DNA of 64,000 nt, taken from positions 6,833,501-6,897,500 of the forward strand of contig NZ_CP034235.1 of assembly GCF_009728935.1 (NCBI RefSeq). Reading direction: 5' to 3'. Under the pieces are notes generated by a model that saw nothing but the letters and a program-made list of their open reading frames with translations, had not been told where the DNA came from and ran no database searches. Shown here one piece after another: positions 41,601 through 50,510 of this stretch (within the stretch, counting starts at the first letter, position 1; each line of letters begins with the position of its first letter). This DNA comes from Paenibacillus psychroresistens. Its GTDB lineage: Bacteria > Bacillota > Bacilli > Paenibacillales > NBRC-103111. The position numbers were made by a program, and so were the translations under genes.

Positions 41601-41811
41601 ACCAAGCCGACTCCCAAGCTTTCCCCCACGCCAACCCACTATGTGCTTTTTTCCACGAATCATTTTCGCTAGGAACCTCATACAAGTGCTCGCTAGTTTC
41701 CATATAACGTACAGGAACATCTCCGACTTTTTGAAAAATATAAGGCAAATACACTTCTTCGATTTTCTTCAGCTTGCCTAGCGTTTTATGAATTTGTTTC
41801 TCATTAATCAT
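38671..41811 (-). CDS. Alpha-mannosidase, glycoside hydrolase family 38
   Basis: A 1046-residue cytoplasmic enzyme without signal peptide. After an N-terminal beta domain (about 30-250) the GH38 catalytic barrel starts at about 258 with GHSHMDTAWLW (zinc ligands His266 and Asp268) and reaches the nucleophile Asp378 in WLPDTFGYS. A mid helical domain (about 490-600) and a C-terminal beta-sandwich (about 660-1046) complete the family layout at the usual length. SD GAGGGG precedes ATG 41811. It follows the locus B transporter operon after a terminator, so imported alpha-mannosides are its likely substrates. Its stop codon directly abuts the 51-bp repeat array, which may act as the 3' boundary. 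Confidence 0.95.
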   Translation of the reverse strand: MINEKQIHKTLGKLKKIEEVYLPYIFQKVGDVPVRYMETSEHLYEVPSENDSWKKAHSGLAWGKAWESAWFKGTFEIPASLKGKKLFVSAQTDGVEAFFWVNGKPKGIFTHAKEAENRGNHHTLLLADEAKVGAVYELAFEGYAGHPCFGTQPYQTYQSNDGYHDRFERVFQSIDIMICKEDVKDFVFDLRTLNQLSSSGRVDEFRRGRIVNALLEAFTVLEQSPDEVSEDIWRPGIKKACEIIKPLLQQKNADSAPKAGIIGHSHMDTAWLWTRDETIRKCARTYANVLSLMEQYPEYTFIQSSAFHAELMRRHYPTIFEGMKQRIAEGRWEPNGGVWIECDCNLVSGESMVRQFLKGQRYTREHFGYTADTFWLPDTFGYSAAIPQIMESFHVRYFLTTKLSWNDTNRFPYDTFRWRGLDGTTVLTHFNSIHCWPDAETLIQRVYDTTQKQVVDSRLISYGYGDGGGGPQYEMLEAARRMKDVEGAPKAEHTTVSRFMQELEQTAVNPPLHVGELYFEGHRGTLTQMHQIKRNNRKAEFAMQNLELLEVWSWVNGGAAPSARRDEIYEILLINQFHDILPGTSIPEVHDRAISEVNDIIREAQEMTAALLAKAVVAKPESITVWNTLSWTRTGTIAVNQIPDGFIPEQASLISQRIEDIAGRKSLLIGGVELPALGAQVIDLKRVSVSNSAVAKASPFQMVGNRLETPYAIVLFDENGYIVSFIDKTSARELRGSGYPLNAFLMGEDLPGAWDNWDIDRDVFGKLKLQNTLICRDVVADGELQFRIRSHYRIGLNSALKQDIVFHANSPQVDFETIIDWREKHQLLKVGFNVNILAHSARHEIQFGHVERPTHTNTTYDQSMFEVCAHKWTDISENRFGIALLNDCKYGVSVDGSDIRLSLHKGGTHPDPRGDEGLHEVTYSLLPHQGGFSAETVIRPAYELNVKPLVAYGSSNREINSFLEVGASNVILETVKPAEVDKAYIIRLYEAERSAVNGMWLRFNTIPSRVTLVNMLEEELLELPVNGAEVLLDFHAFEIKTVKVFF

Positions 41812-41950
41812 CCTGAATACCCCTCATTTCATATTTGATACTATTTTACATAAATTCCACCCTGCTTTAGTAGGAGTCAATCTTAAACTTAATGGTACAA
41901 AGTTAGCTCTTTTCGCAAATCACCCTCTATTTCCTGGCTTTTCAACAATT

Positions 41951-41991
41951 CAAAAACACCCAACGCCACAACTAACATGGTTTAGGGTGTT
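41951..41991 (-). terminator. Intrinsic terminator after the binding-protein gene
   Basis: Minus-strand AACACCC (41991-41985) pairs with GGGTGTT (41961-41955), followed by TTTTTG, about 15 bp past the stop at 42006. It partly insulates the GH38 gene from the transporter operon. Confidence 0.7.
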
Positions 41992-42005
41992 GGTGATTGT
42001 TTACC

Positions 42006-43391
42006 TTACTTCAAACTATCCCGAACCTCGAGCGTCTTCTTGTTCCAAGCTTCCGTCTCTGGAATGATCAAGTTGATGTCGCCTTCGCCCATTACAACAT
42101 CATTCATGATATTGTTCCAGTTGTATTCGCCCCATGCAGGAACTGTAGCACCCGGTTGGATTACGGCGTTTTTCTGAGCAATTTTGACGGCTTCAATATT
42201 CTTGCCTTGCCACATTGGGGATTGATCATAGTAAGCTGTTAATTCTGGATCAATTACAGATGCATTGGCCCCTTGATCGATTTTCCATTTTTGGGCTTCT
42301 TTAGAGAATTGGAAGCTGATCCATAAGTAAGCTTCTTCTTTGTGCTTGGATCCGCTAAGTAAGGAAAGTGGTCCGTAGATCGTGTAACCAGGCTGACTAA
42401 CTTTACCTTTTGGAAAAGGGAGAACGTCCCAAGCAAATTTAGCATCCTTTTTCAATCCAGGCAGTACCCAGTCTCCGCCGATAGCGAAGCCTGTTTTACC
42501 ATTAATGAACTGAGCGGAAACATCGCCCTTTTCTTTGGCAGCTGCATAGCTTTGCATCGAACCGTCTTTAGTCACGAAGTCCTGCAGCCATTTCACATCA
42601 TTAATCACTTCTGGTGTATTAAGCACGCTTTGTGTCAAATCCGCATTCATAAACTGCAGGTTTGCAGCATGCCCATCCGCAACTGCTTTGGTGCTCAATA
42701 AGCGCATTTGGAATTCAGGCTGTGTAGTTAAGCCATACTCTCCAGCATCTGGATCTGTCAACTTCTTGGCTACATCGCGGAAATCATCGTAGCTCCAGTC
42801 GTTTTTCGGCATTTCCACGCCATGTTTAGTCAGTAGATCCTTGTTTACAAGAATCCACATCGGCACATCAACAAAAGGCGCAGCTAGTTTTTTACCTTTA
42901 TACGTCATTGTATCGAAGAAGCCTGTTGGCAATTGAATATCGCGGAATGAGGTGTCTTTTTCTAGATAAGGTGTTAGATCCTCGATCAAGCCATTTTGAT
43001 CAAAGGTAATTAAATCGGAATCGATCCAAGTCAAATCAGCTGGCGTGCCTGCTGCTTCCAGAGTCGCAATTATCTCCATAACTGGACGGCTGTTAACCGG
43101 AATTTGCTCAATCGTGATCCATGGGTATTTTTCATTAAACTTCTTATATAATTCGGTGTAGGAATCTGACCAAGAGATCAGCTTTAATGTTACCGGTTCG
43201 TGAGCGGTTTCAGGCGGTGCCGTTACGGCCTCTTCAGGTGCTTTTGTTGCCCCGCTTGAAGCTACAGGTGCTGCTGTTGCCTTATCTGTTTCTTTAGTTG
43301 CTTCATCTCCACCACTCGAGCATGCGGTAAAAAATACGGTCATCATCAATAAAATACTCAACATAAAACCTACTAAACGTTTGTTCTTCAT
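42006..43391 (-). CDS. Sugar ABC transporter substrate-binding lipoprotein
   Basis: A 461-residue lipoprotein: lipobox FTAC (Cys24), an Ala/Thr/Glu linker (about 28-65), then a family 1 solute-binding fold (VTLKLISWSDSYTELYKKF; later FINGKTGFAIGGDWVLPGL, characteristic of maltose/multiple-sugar binding proteins). SD AAGGGAGGAA precedes the ATG. It lies 114 bp after the second permease pair of locus B and is closed by a terminator. It most likely delivers ligand to the permeases encoded at 43506-45379. Ligand unknown; the adjacent GH38 gene suggests a manno-oligosaccharide (inference). Confidence 0.93.
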   Translation of the reverse strand: MKNKRLVGFMLSILLMMTVFFTACSSGGDEATKETDKATAAPVASSGATKAPEEAVTAPPETAHEPVTLKLISWSDSYTELYKKFNEKYPWITIEQIPVNSRPVMEIIATLEAAGTPADLTWIDSDLITFDQNGLIEDLTPYLEKDTSFRDIQLPTGFFDTMTYKGKKLAAPFVDVPMWILVNKDLLTKHGVEMPKNDWSYDDFRDVAKKLTDPDAGEYGLTTQPEFQMRLLSTKAVADGHAANLQFMNADLTQSVLNTPEVINDVKWLQDFVTKDGSMQSYAAAKEKGDVSAQFINGKTGFAIGGDWVLPGLKKDAKFAWDVLPFPKGKVSQPGYTIYGPLSLLSGSKHKEEAYLWISFQFSKEAQKWKIDQGANASVIDPELTAYYDQSPMWQGKNIEAVKIAQKNAVIQPGATVPAWGEYNWNNIMNDVVMGEGDINLIIPETEAWNKKTLEVRDSLK

Positions 43392-43505
43392 TGTAATTCC
43401 TCCCTTAAATTTGTGGTTTTTGTGGTTCTAGTTATACAGAATTATTGCAATAAACTAGGCTAACAAAGCTGACTTTCCGGCCATCACTCCTCTCGCTAAA
43501 TCTCC

Positions 43506-44489
43506 TTATTCCACCAGGCCTGTTCTTTCAATCCCACTAACAAACCATCTCTGCAAGAACATAAACACAAGGATAGGCGGTAAAATAATCATGAATGCGG
43601 CTGCCATCTTCGTGCTCTCCGTGACTGGGTTGGTTATGGTAAAGGTATTTCCCAGCAAGGACGGGTTCAGCACTTGCTCCAGCCCATCTAATCGAATCGA
43701 TAGAGGTGTAAAAGATTTGGCCAAAAACATCGACGGTTCATAGTACATGTTCCAATACCAGATGAAGGAAAAGAGGAACACGACCAAGCAAGCCGAGCGA
43801 GCCAAAGGCAGCATAATTCCAAAAAACAATCTTAACGTAGATGCTCCATCCAGCTTGGCAGCTTCCTCTAAGCTCATAGGCTGTGCCTTGAAAAACTGGC
43901 GAAAAATCAGAATAAACAACGCACCTTTAAGCCCTTGCCCGAAAATAGCGGGAACAAGAAAGACAAATATCGTATTAAGTAAATGCAGCTTACTGTAAAT
44001 CACATAAAGCGGAATGATGATGATCTGAGGCGGGATGAGAAAGGTCATGATAACCAACGCCGTAATCAAGCCTTTAAAAGGCACGCTTAACCTAGCCAAT
44101 GCGTACCCCGTCATCGCACAAACGAACACCTGAACAATCGAGCAAGACAACGAGAGGATAGCCGTATTCCTCAGAGCTATTGGGTATTGCAGCCCCTTCC
44201 AAGCTTTGGTTATATTCTCCCAAGTGACCTCACGAGGAATCCACTTAACCGTTGGATCCAGCAGATCGCTGAGGGTTTTGAACATGGTGCTGACCATATA
44301 AAGCACGGGCTGCAGATATAGATAAGCGACAATGGAGAGCAGCAGGTAGATGATTAGCTTGGCGAGTAACCCGTCCGATAAATTACGCCCCATAATCAGA
44401 ACTTTGATTCTTTGAGCATTGCGGCTCCACAATAATGTCCTCACGTTATGAGTCATTTTCTCCAGTTCAAGCTTTAAGCTCGCTATCAT
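43506..44489 (-). CDS. Carbohydrate ABC permease (MalG-like), second pair
   Basis: A 327-residue permease with an unusually long cytoplasmic N-terminus (about 45 residues, MIASLKLELEKMTHNVRTLL) before helix 1, and about six helices. The EAA loop is EEAAKLDGASTLRLFFGIMLP and the C-terminus GIERTGLVE. The frame extends 14 codons upstream, but AGGAGGG seven bases before ATG 44489 and the ATGA overlap with the upstream stop fix the start. It pairs with the preceding permease and probably with the 42006 binding protein. Confidence 0.93.
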   Translation of the reverse strand: MIASLKLELEKMTHNVRTLLWSRNAQRIKVLIMGRNLSDGLLAKLIIYLLLSIVAYLYLQPVLYMVSTMFKTLSDLLDPTVKWIPREVTWENITKAWKGLQYPIALRNTAILSLSCSIVQVFVCAMTGYALARLSVPFKGLITALVIMTFLIPPQIIIIPLYVIYSKLHLLNTIFVFLVPAIFGQGLKGALFILIFRQFFKAQPMSLEEAAKLDGASTLRLFFGIMLPLARSACLVVFLFSFIWYWNMYYEPSMFLAKSFTPLSIRLDGLEQVLNPSLLGNTFTITNPVTESTKMAAAFMIILPPILVFMFLQRWFVSGIERTGLVE

Positions 44490-45379
44490 GTATGTGCCCT
44501 CCTGGTCTTGAGACTGCGATTGAATAGCCATAACACAAGCATGATCAGAGCGAAGATGAATCCAAAATATATCCAGGCAAGCGCGCTCGCATAACCGTAG
44601 CCCGTTTCGATCTTGAACATATTGTCTTTAATATGCTTCATCACAGGGTTTAGCGGGAATGTGAACAGATCAATGATCGTATAGAGCACGTTTAAGCTGA
44701 TGAAGGGAATGGAAGCTGGCAGTGTTATTTTCCAAAAACTATCCCAAGGAGAGGCACCATCAATTCGAACCGCCTCATAAATCGTTTGCGAGATCGTCTG
44801 AAATCCAGCAATAAATATAAGAATCTGTACACCTGAGTACCAGAGAATAAGTACGACCTTGCTTAGAACATCCATGACCGTTGCGGCAAACTCCCTACCC
44901 ACGTACTGTTCAACAATCGGCAGCAAATTGTACTGCTCGAGGAAAGGAATTTCTCCTGACCCCTGCACGAACAGCTCTGACAGCACCTGACCCGTCGCAA
45001 AAATAACAGGAAGAAAGAACAAGGCGCGGTAGATGAAGCGTCCAGGAAACCGCTGATTTAGCATCAAAGCTATGAGCAAGGCGAAGATCACAATGATCGG
45101 CACCATCAGCAGCATTTCCTGAAAATAAGTGATCAGCTGGATCGGAAAAATATTATCCTTAATGAAGGCATCCCGGAAATTCTGCATCCCGACCCACTTA
45201 TATTTGAGTCCGCCAACCCCGACCCTAACTTTGTTCAAGGTCATGAACAACGACCAGATAATGGGGATCACGACAAAGGATAAGAACCCGATTATCCACG
45301 GAAGCATGAACAGCAGTCCTACACCATAACGTTTCCAAAGATGAAGACGTGCTGCGCGAATTTTAAGCTTCGTTTGCAT
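44486..45379 (-). CDS. Sugar ABC permease (MalF-like), second pair
   Basis: A 297-residue permease with six helices (first at about 17-40, LLFMLPWIIGFLSFVVIPII) and the EAA loop EAVRIDGASPWDSFWKITLP (about 200-219). The start ATG shares one base with the DUF5696 stop (TAATG arrangement at 45379) and its stop overlaps the next permease start by 4 bp, so it is translationally locked into the operon. Forms the import channel with the 43506 product; ATP hydrolysis must come from the single ATPase at 54424. Confidence 0.93.
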   Translation of the reverse strand: MQTKLKIRAARLHLWKRYGVGLLFMLPWIIGFLSFVVIPIIWSLFMTLNKVRVGVGGLKYKWVGMQNFRDAFIKDNIFPIQLITYFQEMLLMVPIIVIFALLIALMLNQRFPGRFIYRALFFLPVIFATGQVLSELFVQGSGEIPFLEQYNLLPIVEQYVGREFAATVMDVLSKVVLILWYSGVQILIFIAGFQTISQTIYEAVRIDGASPWDSFWKITLPASIPFISLNVLYTIIDLFTFPLNPVMKHIKDNMFKIETGYGYASALAWIYFGFIFALIMLVLWLFNRSLKTRRAHT

Positions 45380-47607
45380 TAAACGCCCCCACCTTTCTCT
45401 ATAGCGAACGTTTTCTGAGCATAATCGACGATAACACGAGTTCCATCCTCGTAAGTGGTCGCGAATTTATCTGCAGCCAGCTTTTCATGATTGATAATTT
45501 GCTGGGCGAACAAGCTGGAGAGGGAATCGAACTTCTTGTACTCATCTCCGATTCTGTCTGACCATTTCTCGTATTGGCTGCTGAAAATCCCACTGGTCCA
45601 GGTGTATTTTAGCTTTCTGGAATCATCATGTGTCAGAATAAAGGAAGGCACGGCGCCATATTCAATGGCCTTGAGAAATTCAGCTTCTACATTGTTCCGC
45701 AAATTCCCATCACCAAATGAATAAGGTACATAGCCATGAAGGGCAATAGGATAGAACGGAACCGTCTCATCAATCATGAAATCATAGCTAGATTCATGAG
45801 GAAGTAAATCTATCGAGTCCACCTGACCGACCGAATAGTCGTAGCCACGATAAACGCCTGCCAATCCGAGAGTTTTCTTGGTGTAAGCGAGCAACCCCTT
45901 ATATATGTTGATCGTTTCAGCACGAGTGGCGATGCCCGAAGGCTCATAATCGTGAAACACAAAGCTGCCTAGATCGTTGTATTGAATACCCGATATGCCA
46001 ATAGACTTCAGTGTCTTTATAGTGTCGTAAGCCTTTGCTACCGTGCTTGCCGGTTTATTGACGAACCAACCCTCTTCCATGAACACCGTGCCATCGATTC
46101 CACGTATTCCATTTGACTTGCCTGATAAATCAGAGGTTTTAGTATTTCCCCAAACCATGTCCTCCGTGAATAGCAATGGAATTCCTTGCTTCTTCAGCTT
46201 GGCTGCCAGCTCACGTGCCCCATCTTCACCACCAATAGCCTTCTCAATCGGGGAGGGCTCATACCTATTATCGGCCGCTAAATTCTTCCAGCCAAAATAG
46301 GTAACCTTTAGATTGGCGACTCCTTGTTTCCTTAGTCCATCCACGATATCGCCTGCTTGAGAGAAGGTAGTTGTGGGAATGTATTGGATTCGGTTATAGG
46401 CTTCTGTGAAGTCTCCTCCGACGATTTTCAGGTTGAGCGGAACATGTTCAACAGGCTTCAACAAACTTTTAAAGCGGCCTGTTTCAGTTAAATACTCGCG
46501 ATATGACTTCGCCATCCCGACATAGCCAGCATCCGCTCCATTCAAAAAGCGGTACTCGACCTCACGGTCTGTTTCCAATCTTTGCTTCTGTACAGCTTTA
46601 GCAGGAGCAGCAAGCCGACTCATCCGATACAAATATTCTTCACGGTAAATCTGATTGGAGTAAACGTTGAACAAGGTCGATTTCACTCCCGGAGGCATGG
46701 CAGCAATGTTCGCTGAATCTCCACCTTCTGTCAGAACAGCCATAAACGCATTGCTGCCCCGCTTCATCCCGAATACTGGGTATGCAATGTCCTCACGCCA
46801 TTCACCAGATCGGTACCAATTGCCATTGTTGGTCACTTCAAAACCGTAAACCTGATGAATGAAGCCTTTTGAGATGTCAGCCCGTTTGGTGTCGAAGCGA
46901 ATTAAACCGCCAGGTCCATCAGGGACGAATACATAGCCATCCTCATCGGATGAAGCAGCTCCGAAATAAGGCAATAAATCGATGTTGAATACAGAAAACT
47001 CGCCTTCCTCTTTAATCCCATCCGTTGGAATACGCGTCTTAAGCCCTTTTGCAGTTAGTTCGTACTGAATCGCGAAGCTGAGCTTCCTTTCTGGGAAGGT
47101 ATAAACAACCTGTATGCCTGCCGCTGATTGAGTAAGGACCATTTGTATTTTTGGATCAAGTGCATTGATAACCTCACGAATCGTTTGGTCTTTCCCCTTG
47201 GTTCTAACGTAGGTCAGCGCAAAAGGAGATTTCAGATTGGATAATAGCAAGCCTTTAACGGTTTGGCTTTTCAACTGCTCCTCCGAAGGATTACTACTCC
47301 AGCGGAAACCAGTTCGTTTATCGATCAAAACAATCTGGGTGCTCTTAGGCTGAATATATAAAGCAAAGGTATCGTTCTCTAACGCTTTGGCATAACCATC
47401 TGATTCCACAGTCGGCTTCCACTCTGAGCCAGTATAAAGAGGAACTCTTGCTAAATCTGTTGTCGAGATTCCCGTTTTTTCAAGTGCAGCAGCAGGTGAA
47501 GTCCCGTGATTTTTGAGCAGAAAAGATAGGATAAACACGATAAGAATACAAAAAGCTATAGCAGCCAATTTCACAGGAAAAGGCAGGCGCTTGATGAGCG
47601 TAGGCAT
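45379..47607 (-). CDS. DUF5696 domain protein, membrane-anchored
   Basis: A 742-residue protein recognised as DUF5696. One N-terminal signal anchor (about 11-31) places the rest outside. A beta-rich N-terminal half (about 60-350; LIDKRTGFRWSSNPSEEQLK, GYVFVPDGPGGLIRF) precedes a TIM-barrel-like region (about 390-700) with strands NLKVTYFGWKNL, GIPLLFTEDMVWG, GISGIQYNDLGSFVFHDYE and LAGVYRGYDY. That region resembles glycoside hydrolase barrels, with acidic candidates such as Asp in YNDLGS and Glu in FTEDMVWG. SD GGGAGGTGA lies inside the end of the Yip1 gene. It is embedded between two sets of sugar permeases, strongly implying a role in glycan binding or cleavage before import. Activity unknown. 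Confidence 0.85.
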   Translation of the reverse strand: MPTLIKRLPFPVKLAAIAFCILIVFILSFLLKNHGTSPAAALEKTGISTTDLARVPLYTGSEWKPTVESDGYAKALENDTFALYIQPKSTQIVLIDKRTGFRWSSNPSEEQLKSQTVKGLLLSNLKSPFALTYVRTKGKDQTIREVINALDPKIQMVLTQSAAGIQVVYTFPERKLSFAIQYELTAKGLKTRIPTDGIKEEGEFSVFNIDLLPYFGAASSDEDGYVFVPDGPGGLIRFDTKRADISKGFIHQVYGFEVTNNGNWYRSGEWREDIAYPVFGMKRGSNAFMAVLTEGGDSANIAAMPPGVKSTLFNVYSNQIYREEYLYRMSRLAAPAKAVQKQRLETDREVEYRFLNGADAGYVGMAKSYREYLTETGRFKSLLKPVEHVPLNLKIVGGDFTEAYNRIQYIPTTTFSQAGDIVDGLRKQGVANLKVTYFGWKNLAADNRYEPSPIEKAIGGEDGARELAAKLKKQGIPLLFTEDMVWGNTKTSDLSGKSNGIRGIDGTVFMEEGWFVNKPASTVAKAYDTIKTLKSIGISGIQYNDLGSFVFHDYEPSGIATRAETINIYKGLLAYTKKTLGLAGVYRGYDYSVGQVDSIDLLPHESSYDFMIDETVPFYPIALHGYVPYSFGDGNLRNNVEAEFLKAIEYGAVPSFILTHDDSRKLKYTWTSGIFSSQYEKWSDRIGDEYKKFDSLSSLFAQQIINHEKLAADKFATTYEDGTRVIVDYAQKTFAIEKGGGV

Positions 47608-47608
47608 T

Positions 47609-49621
47609 CTAGAAGGTCACCTCCCTGTATAGCTGGTAGAAGAAGTCGTAGAGATTATAAGACAAACCAAACACAATGAAAGCAAACAACCAGATCGTGC
47701 CGATCGCAAATACCGTAATAGCGATATTCTTCAGCGTCTCCACAAAATCAAAATTATGAATAACCTGCGTCATGACAATGAACATAACAGCCATCCATAA
47801 ATACATAATCGTGCCCAGCGAATCGACTATAACCCGCTCATCGAGCGTAACGATGTTGGACAATATCAATGTAGGAATCGAAAAGAATAGATAAGGAGCT
47901 AGCGCATAGGTACTGCCCTGAATCACCTCTCTGAACTTCCCCTCCCCATCCTTCACACTGCAAACAAGATAATTGGCAATAATCCAAGTCACCCACGGAA
48001 GCACGAACAATCGCAGATTGCTATAAACATTGATATTGGCCAGCTCAACGGGATGGAATAGAAAGCCTGTGTAATAAATCGTCGCAAGCTTAACCAACAG
48101 GACAGAAATGAGGATTAGAATAATAATCCACGGGGTTACCCGCGCTTCCTTCAAACGATAGAATCCATGATAGGGATGGAGCATAACATAACCCAAATTG
48201 CGCAAATCACTCCACGAACGCTGCCAATAAACGGATAGCGGACGGCGGGCAGCAGCTAGCTTTCTGAATGCCAGACGGGCTATTTTCCAGAGAATAAACA
48301 AACCAGCCAATGCTCCTACCAATCCGATAATATGACTCTGCAGCCAATCCAAGCGAATTTGCCAGTAAGCTTTGGAATACCCTTTTATATCAAAAGCTGC
48401 CTTTAGGAAGGATAACGCCTCGTGATTGTTATTCTCATGGAGATACGCTTTGCCTAATCCCTCGAAGGTGCCGTTGTACATATCATTGCGCGCATAAACC
48501 TTTTCCCAGAAAGGCTTGCTTTGCTCATATTTGCCATCCATATACAACGTAATTGCATTCATTACGTCCACACCAAACTCCGTGCGCACAAATTTATGAA
48601 TCGTTTTAGTCCGACTATCCGAAATCCAAACCGCAAATTTAGAATCAATGCCAATGCTTGTTGGAAACCCGAGAACACCATATTGCTGCGTTTCATTATC
48701 CATCGAGCCAAAAGCAAATAATGCAGCTCCATATCGATCGTAAATGTTGATTTTTCGCGAATCATTGTCGATGTTGTAGAGAAAGCCATTCTGATCAATT
48801 GCTACATCAATGATGCCAAATCCATGATTCAAGGTCATATTCTTAAAGGCATCAACACCTCCCGCATTCAGCTTGCGGATGGCACCTGGCCCATTGCCAG
48901 CAGCTGTTGCCGTATAGATAAAACCATCATTATCCAACGCTATATTTGTTATTGGACGAGGTAGACTGGCTAGTTCTTTAGCAAGCTGCTCTTTATTAAG
49001 AATCAGCTTCTTCAACCAATTTAGCACCGTTTGCTGGGCTTTATTAGCTCCAAAATAACCCATGAATTCTCCAGCCTGATCCATGCGAAGCAAGCCTTGA
49101 TAAGCGGAATTCAAAGCAATGTACATAACACCGCGACGATCAACAACCAGCTTGATGGGTACAAAATGCTCATTCACCAGAAAGCTGGATTTAGGCTTCT
49201 TATATTCCCGAATAAACTTGCCAGCCTTGTCGAATACAGCGATTCGCTGATTGCCTGAGTCCGCAACATAGATGATTCCTTCAGGCGTGACGAACACTCC
49301 TTCAGGAGCGCTCAGCTGACCGCTTCCATCCTTATCACCGATTTTCTGCAGCAGCTCTCCGTCGTTGCTGAGCACAACTATAGCGTTGTCTCCTTTATCA
49401 GCGACATATACCTTATCATCCACCCCGACCTGAAGATCGACAGGCTCATTAAGATGGGTTCCGTGCGCTTCTGCTGGAGTATAGATGGGCTGAACGCGCA
49501 GCCATTGGCCTAAATTTTTGTCATAATACTGTGTGCGGTAAGGAAGCTCCGCATATATAGTTGCTGGAACGACAGACATAGCTGCCGCAACCAAAAGCAG
49601 TAAAATTAGAAATCTCTTCAT
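47609..49621 (-). CDS. NHL-repeat propeller fused to Yip1-type membrane domain
   Basis: A 670-residue protein: signal peptide (about 1-24) and an extracytoplasmic six-bladed NHL beta-propeller (about 50-350; blade motifs PVDLQVGVDDKVYVADKGDNAI, APEGVFVTPEGIIYVADSGNQRIAVF). A TPR-like helical pair follows (about 365-425; GTFEGLGKAYLHENNNHEALSFLKAAF), then a transmembrane helix (about 430-450) and a C-terminal Yip1-like bundle of about five helices (490-665). Yip1 domains are membrane-trafficking or scaffold modules; their bacterial role is not established. SD and start MKRFLILLLLV are clear. Located 27 bp after a permease and 1 bp before DUF5696. Perhaps a scaffold holding the importer and surface proteins together (inference). 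Confidence 0.85.
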   Translation of the reverse strand: MKRFLILLLLVAAAMSVVPATIYAELPYRTQYYDKNLGQWLRVQPIYTPAEAHGTHLNEPVDLQVGVDDKVYVADKGDNAIVVLSNDGELLQKIGDKDGSGQLSAPEGVFVTPEGIIYVADSGNQRIAVFDKAGKFIREYKKPKSSFLVNEHFVPIKLVVDRRGVMYIALNSAYQGLLRMDQAGEFMGYFGANKAQQTVLNWLKKLILNKEQLAKELASLPRPITNIALDNDGFIYTATAAGNGPGAIRKLNAGGVDAFKNMTLNHGFGIIDVAIDQNGFLYNIDNDSRKINIYDRYGAALFAFGSMDNETQQYGVLGFPTSIGIDSKFAVWISDSRTKTIHKFVRTEFGVDVMNAITLYMDGKYEQSKPFWEKVYARNDMYNGTFEGLGKAYLHENNNHEALSFLKAAFDIKGYSKAYWQIRLDWLQSHIIGLVGALAGLFILWKIARLAFRKLAAARRPLSVYWQRSWSDLRNLGYVMLHPYHGFYRLKEARVTPWIIILILISVLLVKLATIYYTGFLFHPVELANINVYSNLRLFVLPWVTWIIANYLVCSVKDGEGKFREVIQGSTYALAPYLFFSIPTLILSNIVTLDERVIVDSLGTIMYLWMAVMFIVMTQVIHNFDFVETLKNIAITVFAIGTIWLFAFIVFGLSYNLYDFFYQLYREVTF

Positions 49622-49648
49622 CGTTCCGACATCCTTTGCTGGTTTGAA

Positions 49649-50506
49649 TTACTTGATTCCGGAATGGATCATCGTTTCAAGTACCTTCCGTTGGAAGAGC
49701 AGGAAGATTATCAAATTCGGGATAAACATCAACAGCCCTGAAGCTGCAGCCACATTCTGTCCAGAAACACTATTCTGCAGACCGCTGAGCAAGCTGTTGA
49801 CATAGAAGGCCAGTGTCCTCATCGTCTCTTCTTGCATGAATAAGGTCGAGGTTTCCACATCTCCCCATACACCTTGAAACGTAAAAATCGAGATCGTTGC
49901 AATTGCGGGAATGGACAACGGCAGCACCATGCGGGTGAATATTCCAAACCGGCTAGCACCGTCAATTCGCGCTGCATCCAACAATTCGCCTGGAATCTGT
50001 GAAATGAAGCCAACTAGCATAAATACAGCAACTGGAGATGCAATAGCTGGTAAAATATGGCCAAAGTACGTGTTATTAATCCCTAATCCACTAATAATCA
50101 GATACCGCGGAATAGCTACTGTTTCTGAAGCAAACATCAGGGACAAGGTGATAAGCGCCAATATGAGATGCTTAAAATGAAACGCGTACTTAGCAAGCAC
50201 GAATGCCGCCATCGTACTGACGATAATTACACTAACAAGGGTCATACCAGCGACCAGAATACTGTTAAACAGGTATCTCGTAAACGGCACCGCTGAGTTC
50301 GCCGCGTGAAAGAACAACAGCTCGAAGCTGCGAAACGTCGGATTCTTTACCAGAAACGGCGGTGGAAACAAGAACAGCTCGCTTTGTGGCTTAAAGGCAT
50401 TGCTGAAAATGAAGATAATCGGCAATGACATGAATGCGGCTAGAGCCGTAAAGACGATAATTAGGCTTACATCGAATAGAGTCAACCTGCGCAATCTGCG
50501 TATCAT
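49649..50506 (-). CDS. Carbohydrate ABC permease (MalG-like), first pair
   Basis: A 285-residue permease with six helices (first at about 13-33) and the EAA loop DAARIDGASRFGIFTRMVLP (about 180-199). The conserved helix 1 end PIIFIFSNAFKPQSELF is typical of MalG-type subunits. It begins 4 bp after its partner's stop. With the 50511 product it forms the channel for the fused binding protein encoded at 51479. Confidence 0.93.
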   Translation of the reverse strand: MIRRLRRLTLFDVSLIIVFTALAAFMSLPIIFIFSNAFKPQSELFLFPPPFLVKNPTFRSFELLFFHAANSAVPFTRYLFNSILVAGMTLVSVIIVSTMAAFVLAKYAFHFKHLILALITLSLMFASETVAIPRYLIISGLGINNTYFGHILPAIASPVAVFMLVGFISQIPGELLDAARIDGASRFGIFTRMVLPLSIPAIATISIFTFQGVWGDVETSTLFMQEETMRTLAFYVNSLLSGLQNSVSGQNVAAASGLLMFIPNLIIFLLFQRKVLETMIHSGIK

Positions 50507-50510
50507 CGGG

